Shown: piece by piece, positions 7,586-14,391 of the stretch
How the letters are laid out: each line of letters opens with the position of its first letter
Position numbering within the stretch: position 1 is the first letter of the stretch
Assembly (NCBI GenBank): GCA_902492825.1
Contig: CABUMZ010000008.1
Location: 1 to 25,269 of the forward strand
DNA: 25,269 bases
Direction: 5' to 3'
From: an uncultured Collinsella sp.
GTDB taxonomy: Bacteria; Actinomycetota; Coriobacteriia; Coriobacteriales; Coriobacteriaceae
Translations under genes and position numbers: made by a program
Notes under the pieces: model-generated
Databases searched by the model: none
What the model was told of the DNA's origin: nothing
Seen by the model: only the letters and a program-made list of their open reading frames with translations

Positions 7586-8302
7586 TTAGAACAGGAGGGC
7601 GTAGATGACGGCGATGACGACGGAGGGGAGCATATTGGCCGTGCGGAAGGTCTGAGGACGGATGAGGTTGACGCCGACGCAGAAGATGAGCATGGAGCCT
7701 ACGAGCGAAAGGCTGTTGAGGGCTGCCGTAGTCATGATGGGGGAGAGCGCGCCGGCAAACAACGTGATCGTCCCCTGGAATACGGCGACGGGCAGGGCGG
7801 AGAAAATGCAGCCGCGGCCAAGCGACGCCGTCATGGTGCAGACGATGATGCAGTCCAATGCGCCTTTCAGGGCAAGCGTTGACCAGTCACCGAGCAGACC
7901 GTCCTGGATCGATCCCACAATGGCCATGGCGCCGATACACACGGTGAGTGAAGTCGAGACAAAAGCGTTGGTGAACTCGTTATCGCCCTCGCTGCCGGTT
8001 TTGCGCTTGAGCCATTCGCCAAGGTTCTCGATGGCGGCTTCCAAGTTGACGGCCTCGCCGATGAGCGAACCGAGCGCAAATGAGACGATGAGCATGGTGG
8101 TACCGGTGGTCGCTAGCGCCTTTCCATCGATGATGAGCATCTTTTGCATGGTGCCGCCCAGGCCGATAAACAGGACGCACAGCCCCGATGCTTTCATGAG
8201 CGTGTCTTGGATACGCGGTGTAATGAAGCGGCCGCCCGCTAATCCTAAAAGACCGCCCGCAACTAAAAGCACAACGTTGATGATTGTTCCCAAGCCCGGC
8301 AT
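7586..8302 (-). CDS. DUF554 family membrane protein
   Basis: The ATG at 8302 has AGGAGGG 5-6 bases upstream and is preferred to the longer frame starting at 8371, whose extra 23 residues look non-coding. The 238-residue product is nearly all hydrophobic helices, about seven. It starts MPGLGTIINVVLLVAGGLLGL and contains the conserved-looking stretches GSLIGEAVNLEAAIENLGEWL and FVSTSLTVCIGAMAIVGSIQDGL typical of DUF554. The function of this family is not established; a transport role is presumed. It is separated from the gene on either side by 85-120 bp and is probably its own transcription unit. Confidence 0.88.
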   Translation of the reverse strand: MPGLGTIINVVLLVAGGLLGLAGGRFITPRIQDTLMKASGLCVLFIGLGGTMQKMLIIDGKALATTGTTMLIVSFALGSLIGEAVNLEAAIENLGEWLKRKTGSEGDNEFTNAFVSTSLTVCIGAMAIVGSIQDGLLGDWSTLALKGALDCIIVCTMTASLGRGCIFSALPVAVFQGTITLFAGALSPIMTTAALNSLSLVGSMLIFCVGVNLIRPQTFRTANMLPSVVIAVIYALLF

Positions 8303-8371
8303 GAGCCCTCCTGTATTGATGCCAACGTGGCAATCGTAGCAGAACGAAATGCGAGGTACATCGCGACTCAT

Positions 8372-8397
8372 CTAATACGTTATATAAGGGGTATTAG
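8372..8397. promoter_or_regulatory. Inverted repeat, possible operator upstream of the DUF554 gene
   Basis: CTAATAC (8372-8378) and GTATTAG (8391-8397) form a perfect 7-bp inverted repeat around the AT-rich spacer GTTATATAAGGG. It lies 70 bp upstream of the DUF554 start and just after the end of the surface-protein operon. The AT-rich centre could hold a -10 element on the minus strand. A T-run is missing, so a terminator is unlikely. Confidence 0.4.
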
Positions 8398-8420
8398 GAA
8401 TGATGCGCAGCATTTAAGCC

Positions 8421-9851
8421 TCAGGTGGTTGTCGGGACATAGGGATAGTATTCAAAGCGCAGTGTCATAAGCCGCTGCGGGGATTCAATAGCCGCGGCGA
8501 TGATATTGGCATCGCGGGCACGATCAAACCCTTCGAGTTCGATCTGATACGAGACGTCTTGCATAATGTCCAGACGTCGCCAGGCCAGGAGTGTGTCGCC
8601 ATCGAATTCCAAGGTCTTGCCTCCGTCTGGGGGAACGGCGTATAGACGCAGCTTGGCGGTGGTTGCAGGGTCGACAACCGTGATCTTTTTAATTTCGTTT
8701 CGAGTATTCTTGGCGCCCAACAAGGTGAGCAGTGTTGGGGCCACGACCTCGCCCGATGGCAAAAAGACGACTTCGATGGATTCAGGAAATGCGATGATAG
8801 CCGACTTGCGGACGGGCTGATTGGCGGCGGCAACTTCGATGTTCGCAGCGTCGATGACCTCTGTGTGGTCGAGCGTGGCAAGCACGCAGCAGTTACCTTC
8901 ATCGATCTCTTGAGGATCAGCAAGCCCCAGACTGTCCGCGAGCTCGGGATCGTTTGGATCGGCAGCGGGCTCATTCGGCGCTTCGAAAGAAGCTGGGACG
9001 CTGTTTGTCGGCGACGGCGTGTCGCCCGCACCTGCTTCTTTGTCCGCGCTCTCTTCTTGTATGGTTGCGTTGATGGGTTCGTCGTTTGGGGGGAGCGTCT
9101 TGGCGTCAAACGCGGAGGGGAGAATTCCGATGGCTCCGGATCCGTTCCACTCCATTTCGAGAAGCGCCGGGTCGGCAAGAATGCGTTGCCTGCTTTGCGC
9201 GTGGGCATCGATTTCAATAGGGCCTGCCTCTATCCCTCGTGTAAGGCTGAGTGATCCGGCTGGCTTCTCGAAATGAGCGTCTGTGTCTTTGGTGCTGACG
9301 GCGTAGAACAGCAGGGACGCTTCTCCCGCCGCGATAACATCGGTACCGGCTTTGGTCAGCCGCAACGATGCCGTGAATGAGAGGGTGGGCTGCGCATCGT
9401 CTGCATTCGCGGCGGCGCAGCCCAGACATATACCGCCTCCTTTCTCGAAAAACGCACCGTCGAAGGCGACCTTCGCTCCGTTCGCCGAGTCATCGACCGA
9501 AGCGATGTCGATGCGCAGCTCTAAATTGCATGGATCGCCATCTGCATCGAGCACAACCGAGCGCCACGTGCAGACGGCGCACCCCGCCTGGGAGCCGTTT
9601 GCCTTGTTCGAACGCTTGATATCCACGACTATCGAGCCGTCCGTATTACGACGAAGGCATCCCGAGGTTGAGATCACGGCCTGTGCGATCGAAAAACGCT
9701 CGCACGCAATGGCGCTCGACGGATTTGGTGCGGAACTTAGGGCTACTGGTAAGGAGTCTGCCATGACGGGAGTCGCCCAAGCGGCGACAGGCGTTCCGGT
9801 TGCGAGCGCGCCGCAGAGTGCGACGACGGGCAAAAGGTTCTTCGATGCCAT
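8421..9851 (-). CDS. Large secreted cysteine-containing surface protein, last gene of the surface operon
   Basis: This 476-residue protein starts at the ATG at 9851 with AAGGAGA upstream, 18 bp after the LAQTG gene. Residues 1-31 form a signal peptide (hydrophobic core LLPVVALCGALATG, likely cleavage after VMA or ATP-VMA). The mature protein has about ten cysteines, several close together (GCAVCTW, GGICLGC, NCC), suggesting disulfides or metal binding. A low-complexity acidic Pro/Ala/Glu linker near 270-325 divides it into two predicted beta-rich halves. There is no C-terminal membrane segment or sorting signal, so it is released or held by a partner. I do not recognise a family. Its place at the end of a five-gene envelope operon suggests a structural or adhesive role. 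Confidence 0.75.
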   Translation of the reverse strand: MASKNLLPVVALCGALATGTPVAAWATPVMADSLPVALSSAPNPSSAIACERFSIAQAVISTSGCLRRNTDGSIVVDIKRSNKANGSQAGCAVCTWRSVVLDADGDPCNLELRIDIASVDDSANGAKVAFDGAFFEKGGGICLGCAAANADDAQPTLSFTASLRLTKAGTDVIAAGEASLLFYAVSTKDTDAHFEKPAGSLSLTRGIEAGPIEIDAHAQSRQRILADPALLEMEWNGSGAIGILPSAFDAKTLPPNDEPINATIQEESADKEAGAGDTPSPTNSVPASFEAPNEPAADPNDPELADSLGLADPQEIDEGNCCVLATLDHTEVIDAANIEVAAANQPVRKSAIIAFPESIEVVFLPSGEVVAPTLLTLLGAKNTRNEIKKITVVDPATTAKLRLYAVPPDGGKTLEFDGDTLLAWRRLDIMQDVSYQIELEGFDRARDANIIAAAIESPQRLMTLRFEYYPYVPTTT

Positions 9852-9869
9852 GGGGTCTCCTTAGCTAAT

Positions 9870-10151
9870 TTAGTGCGGCCTGTCCGTGTTTTGTTTCTGG
9901 CTGCGTTTGATGTGCAGACCGAGGCCGGCGGTTCCCGCGCCTGCTGCTGCGGCGCCTGCTGTCAAGAGCCATCGTCTGTCGCCTGTCTGCGCCAACGGTT
10001 CCTCGCGGTCGCCGCGGTCGAGCTCCGAGAGGTCGACCGTCACTTGCGTGGCGGCCTGCGCCTGTTCTTGCTGGGCAAAGGCCATGGCTGGCCCAAACGC
10101 TAGGATGCTGACGGCGGCGGCCAGGGCGACGGCCTTATGCCGTGTGCGCAC
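9870..10151 (-). CDS. Very small sortase-anchored surface protein with LAQTG signal
   Basis: I favour the GTG at 10151, which gives a clean signal peptide: RTRHK, hydrophobic AVALAAAVSILAFG, cleavage after AMAFA. A TTG at 10181 would add ten unlikely residues. The 93-residue product then has only about 26 mature residues before LAQTG (53-57), a Gly/Ala-rich membrane helix and a basic tail (HIKRSQK). LAXTG is the signal of class E-type sortases in actinobacteria. The gene overlaps the end of the upstream surface-protein gene by 17 bp, so the two are probably translated together. The protein may serve as a wall-anchored stub or base for the larger secreted partners. No sortase gene is in the window. 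Confidence 0.78.
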   Translation of the reverse strand: MRTRHKAVALAAAVSILAFGPAMAFAQQEQAQAATQVTVDLSELDRGDREEPLAQTGDRRWLLTAGAAAAGAGTAGLGLHIKRSQKQNTDRPH

Positions 10152-10734
10152 CGGGCTCGACCGTCCAGGTGATCGTCGCAACCTGATCGCCTTCGCCGGT
10201 TACGCGGAAGATGTCGCGCGTGACGCGGGCGACGTTTCCGCTTGTCTTGAGCTTGATTTTGTCCGTGCCGCCGGCAATGCCCTGGTAGCCCATGTCGAAG
10301 GCTGCATTCTTGGAAAGATCGAGGCCCGTCCCTTGCGCGGCGGCGCTGGCGTTCTGGAGCGCGCCGTCGGGGCCGACCTTAAAGTCGATGGAGTTCTGCG
10401 CGGTTCCGGCCTTGGCGTCGGCGGCAATGGTCCAGGTGTTCATGGCGTCGATCTTCATATTGGTGACATGGATGCCGTAGGCCGAATGATTGTCGATGGT
10501 GGTCGCGTCTTCTGAGGGGCCCTGAAGCGTGCCGTCGGCCTTGGCGACGAAGGGAATAACCGTCGGAACTTTGAACTCAACGTTGTCGATCTCGGTCCTG
10601 ACCATTACCTTCGTGGTTCCAACGCGCCCGGCTGCCATAGCTGGCGTCGGGGCGGCGCCCATTGCGAGCGCGAGCGCGAGCCCTGTGCCCACGACGAGCG
10701 CTCTGACTCCGTTCATGTTCCTGGTGATGTCCAT
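10135..10734 (-). CDS. Secreted beta-rich surface protein
   Basis: The ATG at 10734 is preceded by AAAGGA. The 199-residue product has a signal peptide ending near PAMAA (residue 35). The mature part is rich in Thr, Val, Asp and Gly and looks like an all-beta sandwich: KVPTVIPFVAKADGT, then TTIDNHSAYGIHVTNMKI, and a final strand ATITWTVEPG. This arrangement resembles surface proteins of Gram-positive bacteria that carry WxL-like or related beta-sandwich domains, although the WxL motif itself is not present. No anchor is encoded, while the overlapping downstream gene supplies an LAQTG anchor, so the two products may associate. Function unknown. Confidence 0.75.
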   Translation of the reverse strand: MDITRNMNGVRALVVGTGLALALAMGAAPTPAMAAGRVGTTKVMVRTEIDNVEFKVPTVIPFVAKADGTLQGPSEDATTIDNHSAYGIHVTNMKIDAMNTWTIAADAKAGTAQNSIDFKVGPDGALQNASAAAQGTGLDLSKNAAFDMGYQGIAGGTDKIKLKTSGNVARVTRDIFRVTGEGDQVATITWTVEPGAHTA

Positions 10735-10823
10735 GGTCGTTCCTTTCTATTCGCCGCGGGCCGTCCCCGCGATGATTGGACGAATGCTGGTGAATTGCAT
10801 GCGGTGCCGTGTCGGCCGGAAGG

Positions 10824-11333
10824 CTAGTTCTCGGTTTGCTCAACCCGTACCTTGACACGTGTCGGATTGCCGTGGCTGTCGAGGGTCTTTGCATCGAGTG
10901 CCTGGATCTCGATGTACGCCTCGCCTTCTTTGATGTCGCCGGCGGGGCACGTCTCGATTGTCTTGCCGGTCTCGACCACACCGGATTCGTACATGGTCTC
11001 GTCGTTTTGGATGACGCGGAATCGCTGGGGAAATTTATTGTCTTGGACGTTTTGCACGTTGACGCGCAGCTTGCCGTCCTCCTGCAGCTGAGCGACCGGC
11101 GCGACCGAAATCGTCATCATGTTGTCGCGGACGATGGCGTCGAGCTCATCTTGGATTTCCTGGCGCGTTTTGCCCTCGGCCGTCGTAACCGAAGCGCCCG
11201 CCTCGGGTACGGGCTGCGACTGCCAAACGTATAGTCCTACGGCGACAAGGGCACAGACGATGGCCAAGCAGGCAACGATGAGCTTCTTGCGACGACCCAG
11301 GCCTGCAAAGTGGGGTGGCTTCTTCGCGCTCAT
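10824..11333 (-). CDS. Single-pass membrane protein with extracellular beta domain
   Basis: The ATG at 11333 overlaps the upstream stop as ATGA, which fixes the start; the longer frame to 11651 is a shadow of the 98-residue gene. The 169-residue product has a basic cytosolic tail (SAKKPPHFAGLGRRKK), one membrane helix at about 17-37 and an external region. The outer part reads TRQEIQDELDAIVRDNMMTI, then a predicted beta domain around VNVQNVQDNKFPQRFRVI and an ending with alternating Val. I recall similar single-pass proteins beside surface beta-sandwich genes in Firmicutes, but cannot confirm this. It probably acts outside the membrane with the secreted products of the same operon. Confidence 0.78.
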   Translation of the reverse strand: MSAKKPPHFAGLGRRKKLIVACLAIVCALVAVGLYVWQSQPVPEAGASVTTAEGKTRQEIQDELDAIVRDNMMTISVAPVAQLQEDGKLRVNVQNVQDNKFPQRFRVIQNDETMYESGVVETGKTIETCPAGDIKEGEAYIEIQALDAKTLDSHGNPTRVKVRVEQTEN

Positions 11334-11626
11334 GCGGCATCCTTGGCGGTATAGACGCGCGCAAAGGTGGACGGGTCCGCTCCAAAGAGCATGTGAAGCA
11401 TCAGACGGCGCGAGTAGACGAGCTCGTCGAAGTCGGGAGGGAGCTCGATGTCGTGGATATGCGCGATGTGGTGGGCGAGCGCCGAGAACGACTCGGGGTC
11501 GCAGATCACATCGGTGGTAACGTGGTAGACCGTCGTATCGGGGAATGCCTCTTCGTCGAAAGGCAGGAGATGGGGATCGTCGTCGACTTCGATGGCGATG
11601 CCGTACTGGGGCCAGTAATATGCCAT
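11330..11626 (-). CDS. Small hypothetical protein, first gene of the surface operon
   Basis: This 98-residue protein starts at the ATG at 11626 with GGGAGG upstream. It has no signal peptide or membrane segment. The sequence YYWPQYGIAIEVDDDP followed by VYHVTTDVICDPESFSALAHHI is faintly like the last part of DUF559/Vsr-type endonuclease folds, where a strand with an acidic residue is followed by a beta strand and helix. The match is weak and the nuclease core is incomplete, so function is unknown. Its stop overlaps the next start (ATGA), indicating coupled translation with the membrane protein gene. Confidence 0.65.
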   Translation of the reverse strand: MAYYWPQYGIAIEVDDDPHLLPFDEEAFPDTTVYHVTTDVICDPESFSALAHHIAHIHDIELPPDFDELVYSRRLMLHMLFGADPSTFARVYTAKDAA

Positions 11627-11646
11627 GGGAACCTCCCTGCTTCTGG

Positions 11647-11670
11647 GCCAAAACTTCTATCGGTTTTGGC
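11647..11670 (-). promoter_or_regulatory. Perfect 8-bp inverted repeat in the leader of the surface operon
   Basis: GCCAAAAC (11647-11654) pairs with GTTTTGGC (11663-11670) around an 8-base loop. On the minus strand it sits just before the GGGAGG ribosome-binding site of the 98-residue gene, about 20 bases from its ATG. It could be an operator or an RNA hairpin that affects translation. No T-run follows. Confidence 0.45.
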
Positions 11671-11698
11671 TGTCGACGCCGACCGTATCAGCCGCTAC

Positions 11699-11729
11699 TT
11701 GACCAATTTCTGACCAAATGCTTGACGGA
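11699..11729. promoter_or_regulatory. Direct repeats with helical spacing, candidate activator site
   Basis: TGACCAA starts at 11700 and again at 11711, and a looser copy, TGACGGA, at 11723. Steps of 11 and 12 bp place the copies on one face of the DNA. On the minus strand a possible extended -10 (TGATACGGT, plus 11682-11690) lies just downstream without a good -35, as expected for an activator-dependent promoter of the surface operon. Confidence 0.4.
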
Positions 11730-11971
11730 TTGGCGTCTCCGCAGGTAAAAGGCGGCAAAAAATACTCCAACTTTTTTCGAGCGACAATCGCGCGGTCGGC
11801 GACGGCGGGGCCATATGTGTCAAAAGCATCGTCTGCCGAGGAAATCAAGCCGCTCGCCGAATTGCACGAACGTAAAAAACGCCAATTATGGAGACGGTCT
11901 CGAACACGTCGACGAAACGATGCGGTAACATCTCCCTGCAAACACTGTAGTTAGCTAAAGGGGGAGTTCGC

Positions 11972-13573
11972 GTGTCTGCAACCATCAAACCCTTCACCGA
12001 CGAGTTCGAAGAGTATGGCCGCGATGAATCTCGCGCATCGGGCGAGGCCTCGAGCATCTCGTTTCCGACAACGGAAAACGAGGTCCGTGCCATTTTGGGA
12101 AAGCTCCATGCCGAGCGTGTTCCGGTAACGGTTCAGGGCGCCCGAACCGGCCTTGCCGCCGGCGCCGTGCCCCACGGCGGGCATATCCTCAATACTTCCC
12201 GTATGAATCGCTATTTGGGCCTTCGCCGCGATGAACAAGGCCAATTTCTGCTGCGCGTGGAGCCGGGCGTTGTGCTCTCGGAGCTGCGCAAGCAGCTGAG
12301 CAAGAAGGTGCTGCCGACCGCTGGTTGGGACCAGGCATCGCTTGAAGCCTACGAGGAGTTCCAAGAGGTCCCCGAGCAGTTCTTTCCCACCGATCCCACC
12401 GAGACGTCTGCCTGTCTGGGCGGCATGGCGGCATGTAACGCCTCCGGTGCCCGCAGCTACGCCTACGGTCCCATGCGCCCACATATCACGGGACTCCACG
12501 TCGCGCTGGCTGATGGCGATTTGCTTGAGCTTCAGCGCGGCGAGGCTTTTGCCCAGGGCCGCCACCTGTCGCTCGTGACGGCAGCGGGCCGTACACTCGA
12601 GCTCGATCTTCCCGGCTATACCATGCCCAAGACAAAAAATGCTTCGGGCTATTTCGTTGCTGACGATATGGATGCCATCGATCTGTTTATCGGTGCGTGT
12701 GGCACAATCGGCGTCATCACCGAACTCGAGATTGCCCTGCAGGTGGCACCCGCGGTCGTTTGGGGCGTGAGCTGCTTCTTCGACAGCGAAGACAAGGCCG
12801 TGTCCTTCACCGATTCTGTGCGTCCCGTCCTGTCCCATGCGGCTGCCATCGAGTACTTCGATGCTGGCGCCCTGGATATTCTACGTCGCCAGCGCGAGCA
12901 GTCGACGGCGTTTGCCTCGCTGCCTGCGCTCGACAAAGACGCCAAGGTCTGTGTCTACGTGGAGCTCGACTGCGACGACGAAGCCCAGGCGACTGAGGAG
13001 CTGTATCACTTGGGGTGGGTACTGGAGCTTGCGGGCGGCAGTGACGATGCGACATGGGTCGCGCGCACCGAGGTCGATCGCGAGTGTCAGCGATTCTTCC
13101 GCCATGCGGTGCCCGAGAGCGTCAACATGCTCATCGACGAGCGCCGCCGCATGGATCCCACCATCACCAAACTGGGTTCGGACATGTCGGTGCCCAACGC
13201 GCACTTGGCCGATGTTATCGCCCTCTATCGCCGCACGCTGGCGGAAAGTGGGCTTGAATCTGCCGCCTGGGGGCATATCGGTAACAACCATCTGCATGTG
13301 AACATTCTGCCGCGCGATGCACAGGATTATCGCCGCGGCGGAGAACTCTTTGCCCAGTGGGCTTCCGAGGTCACGGTCATGGGCGGCGCCGTCTCCGCCG
13401 AACACGGTGTCGGCAAGATCAAGGCGGGCTTCTTGGAGACGATGTACGGTCACGAGGCCATGGTCGAGTCGGCACGGCTTAAGCTCCAGCTCGATCCTGC
13501 CGGGCAGCTGGGCCGCGGTAACCTGTTTTCGGAGAAGCTCTTGGATGAGCTCGTCCAGAAAGGGGGCGCGTGA
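11972..13573 (+). CDS. GlcD-type FAD-linked dehydrogenase, probable lactate dehydrogenase of an Etf complex
   Basis: The GTG at 11972 follows AAAGGGGGAG. The 533-residue product has an N-terminal FAD-binding domain (loop VQGARTGLAAGAVP at 54-67, then PTDPTETSACLGGMAACNAS) and a C-terminal FAD-oxidase domain with GHIGNNHLHVNI (about 433-444) and SAEHGVGK (about 475-482). The His residues in these two motifs fit the substrate/metal site of D-2-hydroxyacid dehydrogenases. It is followed by etfB and etfA in one operon, the same set as the LDH/Etf complex of Acetobacterium woodii, which oxidises lactate with NAD+ driven by reduced ferredoxin. Lactate is the likely substrate, but glycolate or another 2-hydroxyacid is possible. 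No lactate permease or racemase gene is nearby. Confidence 0.88.
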   Translation: MSATIKPFTDEFEEYGRDESRASGEASSISFPTTENEVRAILGKLHAERVPVTVQGARTGLAAGAVPHGGHILNTSRMNRYLGLRRDEQGQFLLRVEPGVVLSELRKQLSKKVLPTAGWDQASLEAYEEFQEVPEQFFPTDPTETSACLGGMAACNASGARSYAYGPMRPHITGLHVALADGDLLELQRGEAFAQGRHLSLVTAAGRTLELDLPGYTMPKTKNASGYFVADDMDAIDLFIGACGTIGVITELEIALQVAPAVVWGVSCFFDSEDKAVSFTDSVRPVLSHAAAIEYFDAGALDILRRQREQSTAFASLPALDKDAKVCVYVELDCDDEAQATEELYHLGWVLELAGGSDDATWVARTEVDRECQRFFRHAVPESVNMLIDERRRMDPTITKLGSDMSVPNAHLADVIALYRRTLAESGLESAAWGHIGNNHLHVNILPRDAQDYRRGGELFAQWASEVTVMGGAVSAEHGVGKIKAGFLETMYGHEAMVESARLKLQLDPAGQLGRGNLFSEKLLDELVQKGGA

Positions 13574-14391
13574 AGATGAGCGATTTCCATATGGTGGTGT
13601 GCGTCAAGGCCGTGCCGGGAAGCACCGAGGTCAAGATGGACCCCAAGACCAATACCATCGTGCGCGATGGCAAACAGGCGGTCATTAATCCCTTTGACGC
13701 GAGCGCTTTGGAATGCGCGCTGGCGCTGAAGGACGACTTTATCGGCTTTGGCATGGATGTGCGCGTAACGGTGGTGTCGATGGGCATCCCCGCGACCGAG
13801 TCGCTGCTGCGCGACTGCATCGCTCGAGGTGCCGACGACGCGCTGCTGCTGACCGATCGTGCCTTTGCAGGTGCCGATACCCTAGCCACCACCTATGCCC
13901 TCAAGTGCGGCATCGAGGCGCTCGACGAGGACTTCGACCTGCTCATCTGCGGCAAGATGGCGGTGGATGGCGATACGGCCCAGATTGGTCCCGAGCTTGC
14001 CGGAGCCTTTGAGATTCCCTGCGTGACCGACGTGAGTTGCGTGCAGAGCGCGGGCTTTACGACCTGTGGCTCGCTGGCGTTCGTTCACGGATGCGATGCC
14101 GGCGAGGAGACGGTGTATCTTGAGATGCCGTGCGCGATGACGACTGCCAAGGAGATTGGCCAGTTGCGTATGCCGAGTATTGCCGGTATTCGCGCGGCGG
14201 AGGAGGCGGACGTGTGCGTGGTCAGTGCCGCCGACGTGAACGCCGACCCCGCGCGTTGCGGTCTTGCCGGGTCGCCGACACAGGTCGTGCGCTCGTTTGT
14301 GCCCGACCGTGACCAAACGTGCGAGGCCGTTGAGGGGACGGCGTCCGAGCAGGCGGCAAAGCTTGCCAAGATTATCGAGGGGATGGCATAG
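13570..14391 (+). CDS. etfB: Electron transfer flavoprotein beta subunit (bifurcating type)
   Basis: GTG at 13570 overlaps the dehydrogenase stop (GTGA); an in-frame ATG at 13576 is an alternative with better spacing from AAAGGGGG. The 273-residue product starts with the EtfB strand MVVCVKAVPGS and includes NPFDASALECALALKD and CGKMAVDGDTAQIGPELA. The VDGDTAQIGP stretch is typical of EtfB proteins that bind the bifurcating FAD, whereas canonical respiratory EtfB differs there and binds AMP. With EtfA it forms the heterodimer that takes electrons between NAD(H), ferredoxin and the dehydrogenase in the cytosol. Translation is coupled to both neighbours. Confidence 0.92.
   Translation: MKMSDFHMVVCVKAVPGSTEVKMDPKTNTIVRDGKQAVINPFDASALECALALKDDFIGFGMDVRVTVVSMGIPATESLLRDCIARGADDALLLTDRAFAGADTLATTYALKCGIEALDEDFDLLICGKMAVDGDTAQIGPELAGAFEIPCVTDVSCVQSAGFTTCGSLAFVHGCDAGEETVYLEMPCAMTTAKEIGQLRMPSIAGIRAAEEADVCVVSAADVNADPARCGLAGSPTQVVRSFVPDRDQTCEAVEGTASEQAAKLAKIIEGMA

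Larger units (their letters stand above)
11627..11971. promoter_or_regulatory. 345-bp divergent regulatory region between the surface operon and the dehydrogenase/Etf operon
   Basis: No convincing gene lies here. The region holds a perfect hairpin (11647-11670), three direct repeats (11699-11729), an A6/T6 inverted pair (AAAAAATACTCCAACTTTTTT, about 11757-11778) suggesting bent DNA, and a possible TAACAT -10 element on the plus strand at 11926-11931. The GTG at 11972 is preceded by AAAGGGGGAG. Open frames of 78 and 94 codons exist on both strands but lack good ribosome-binding sites. Confidence 0.6.

Noticed and set aside
11657..11941. A possible 94-residue gene on the minus strand in the divergent region
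   Set aside because: No ribosome-binding site, no recognisable domain, and it covers the direct repeats and half of the hairpin. Kept only as an open question in the findings.
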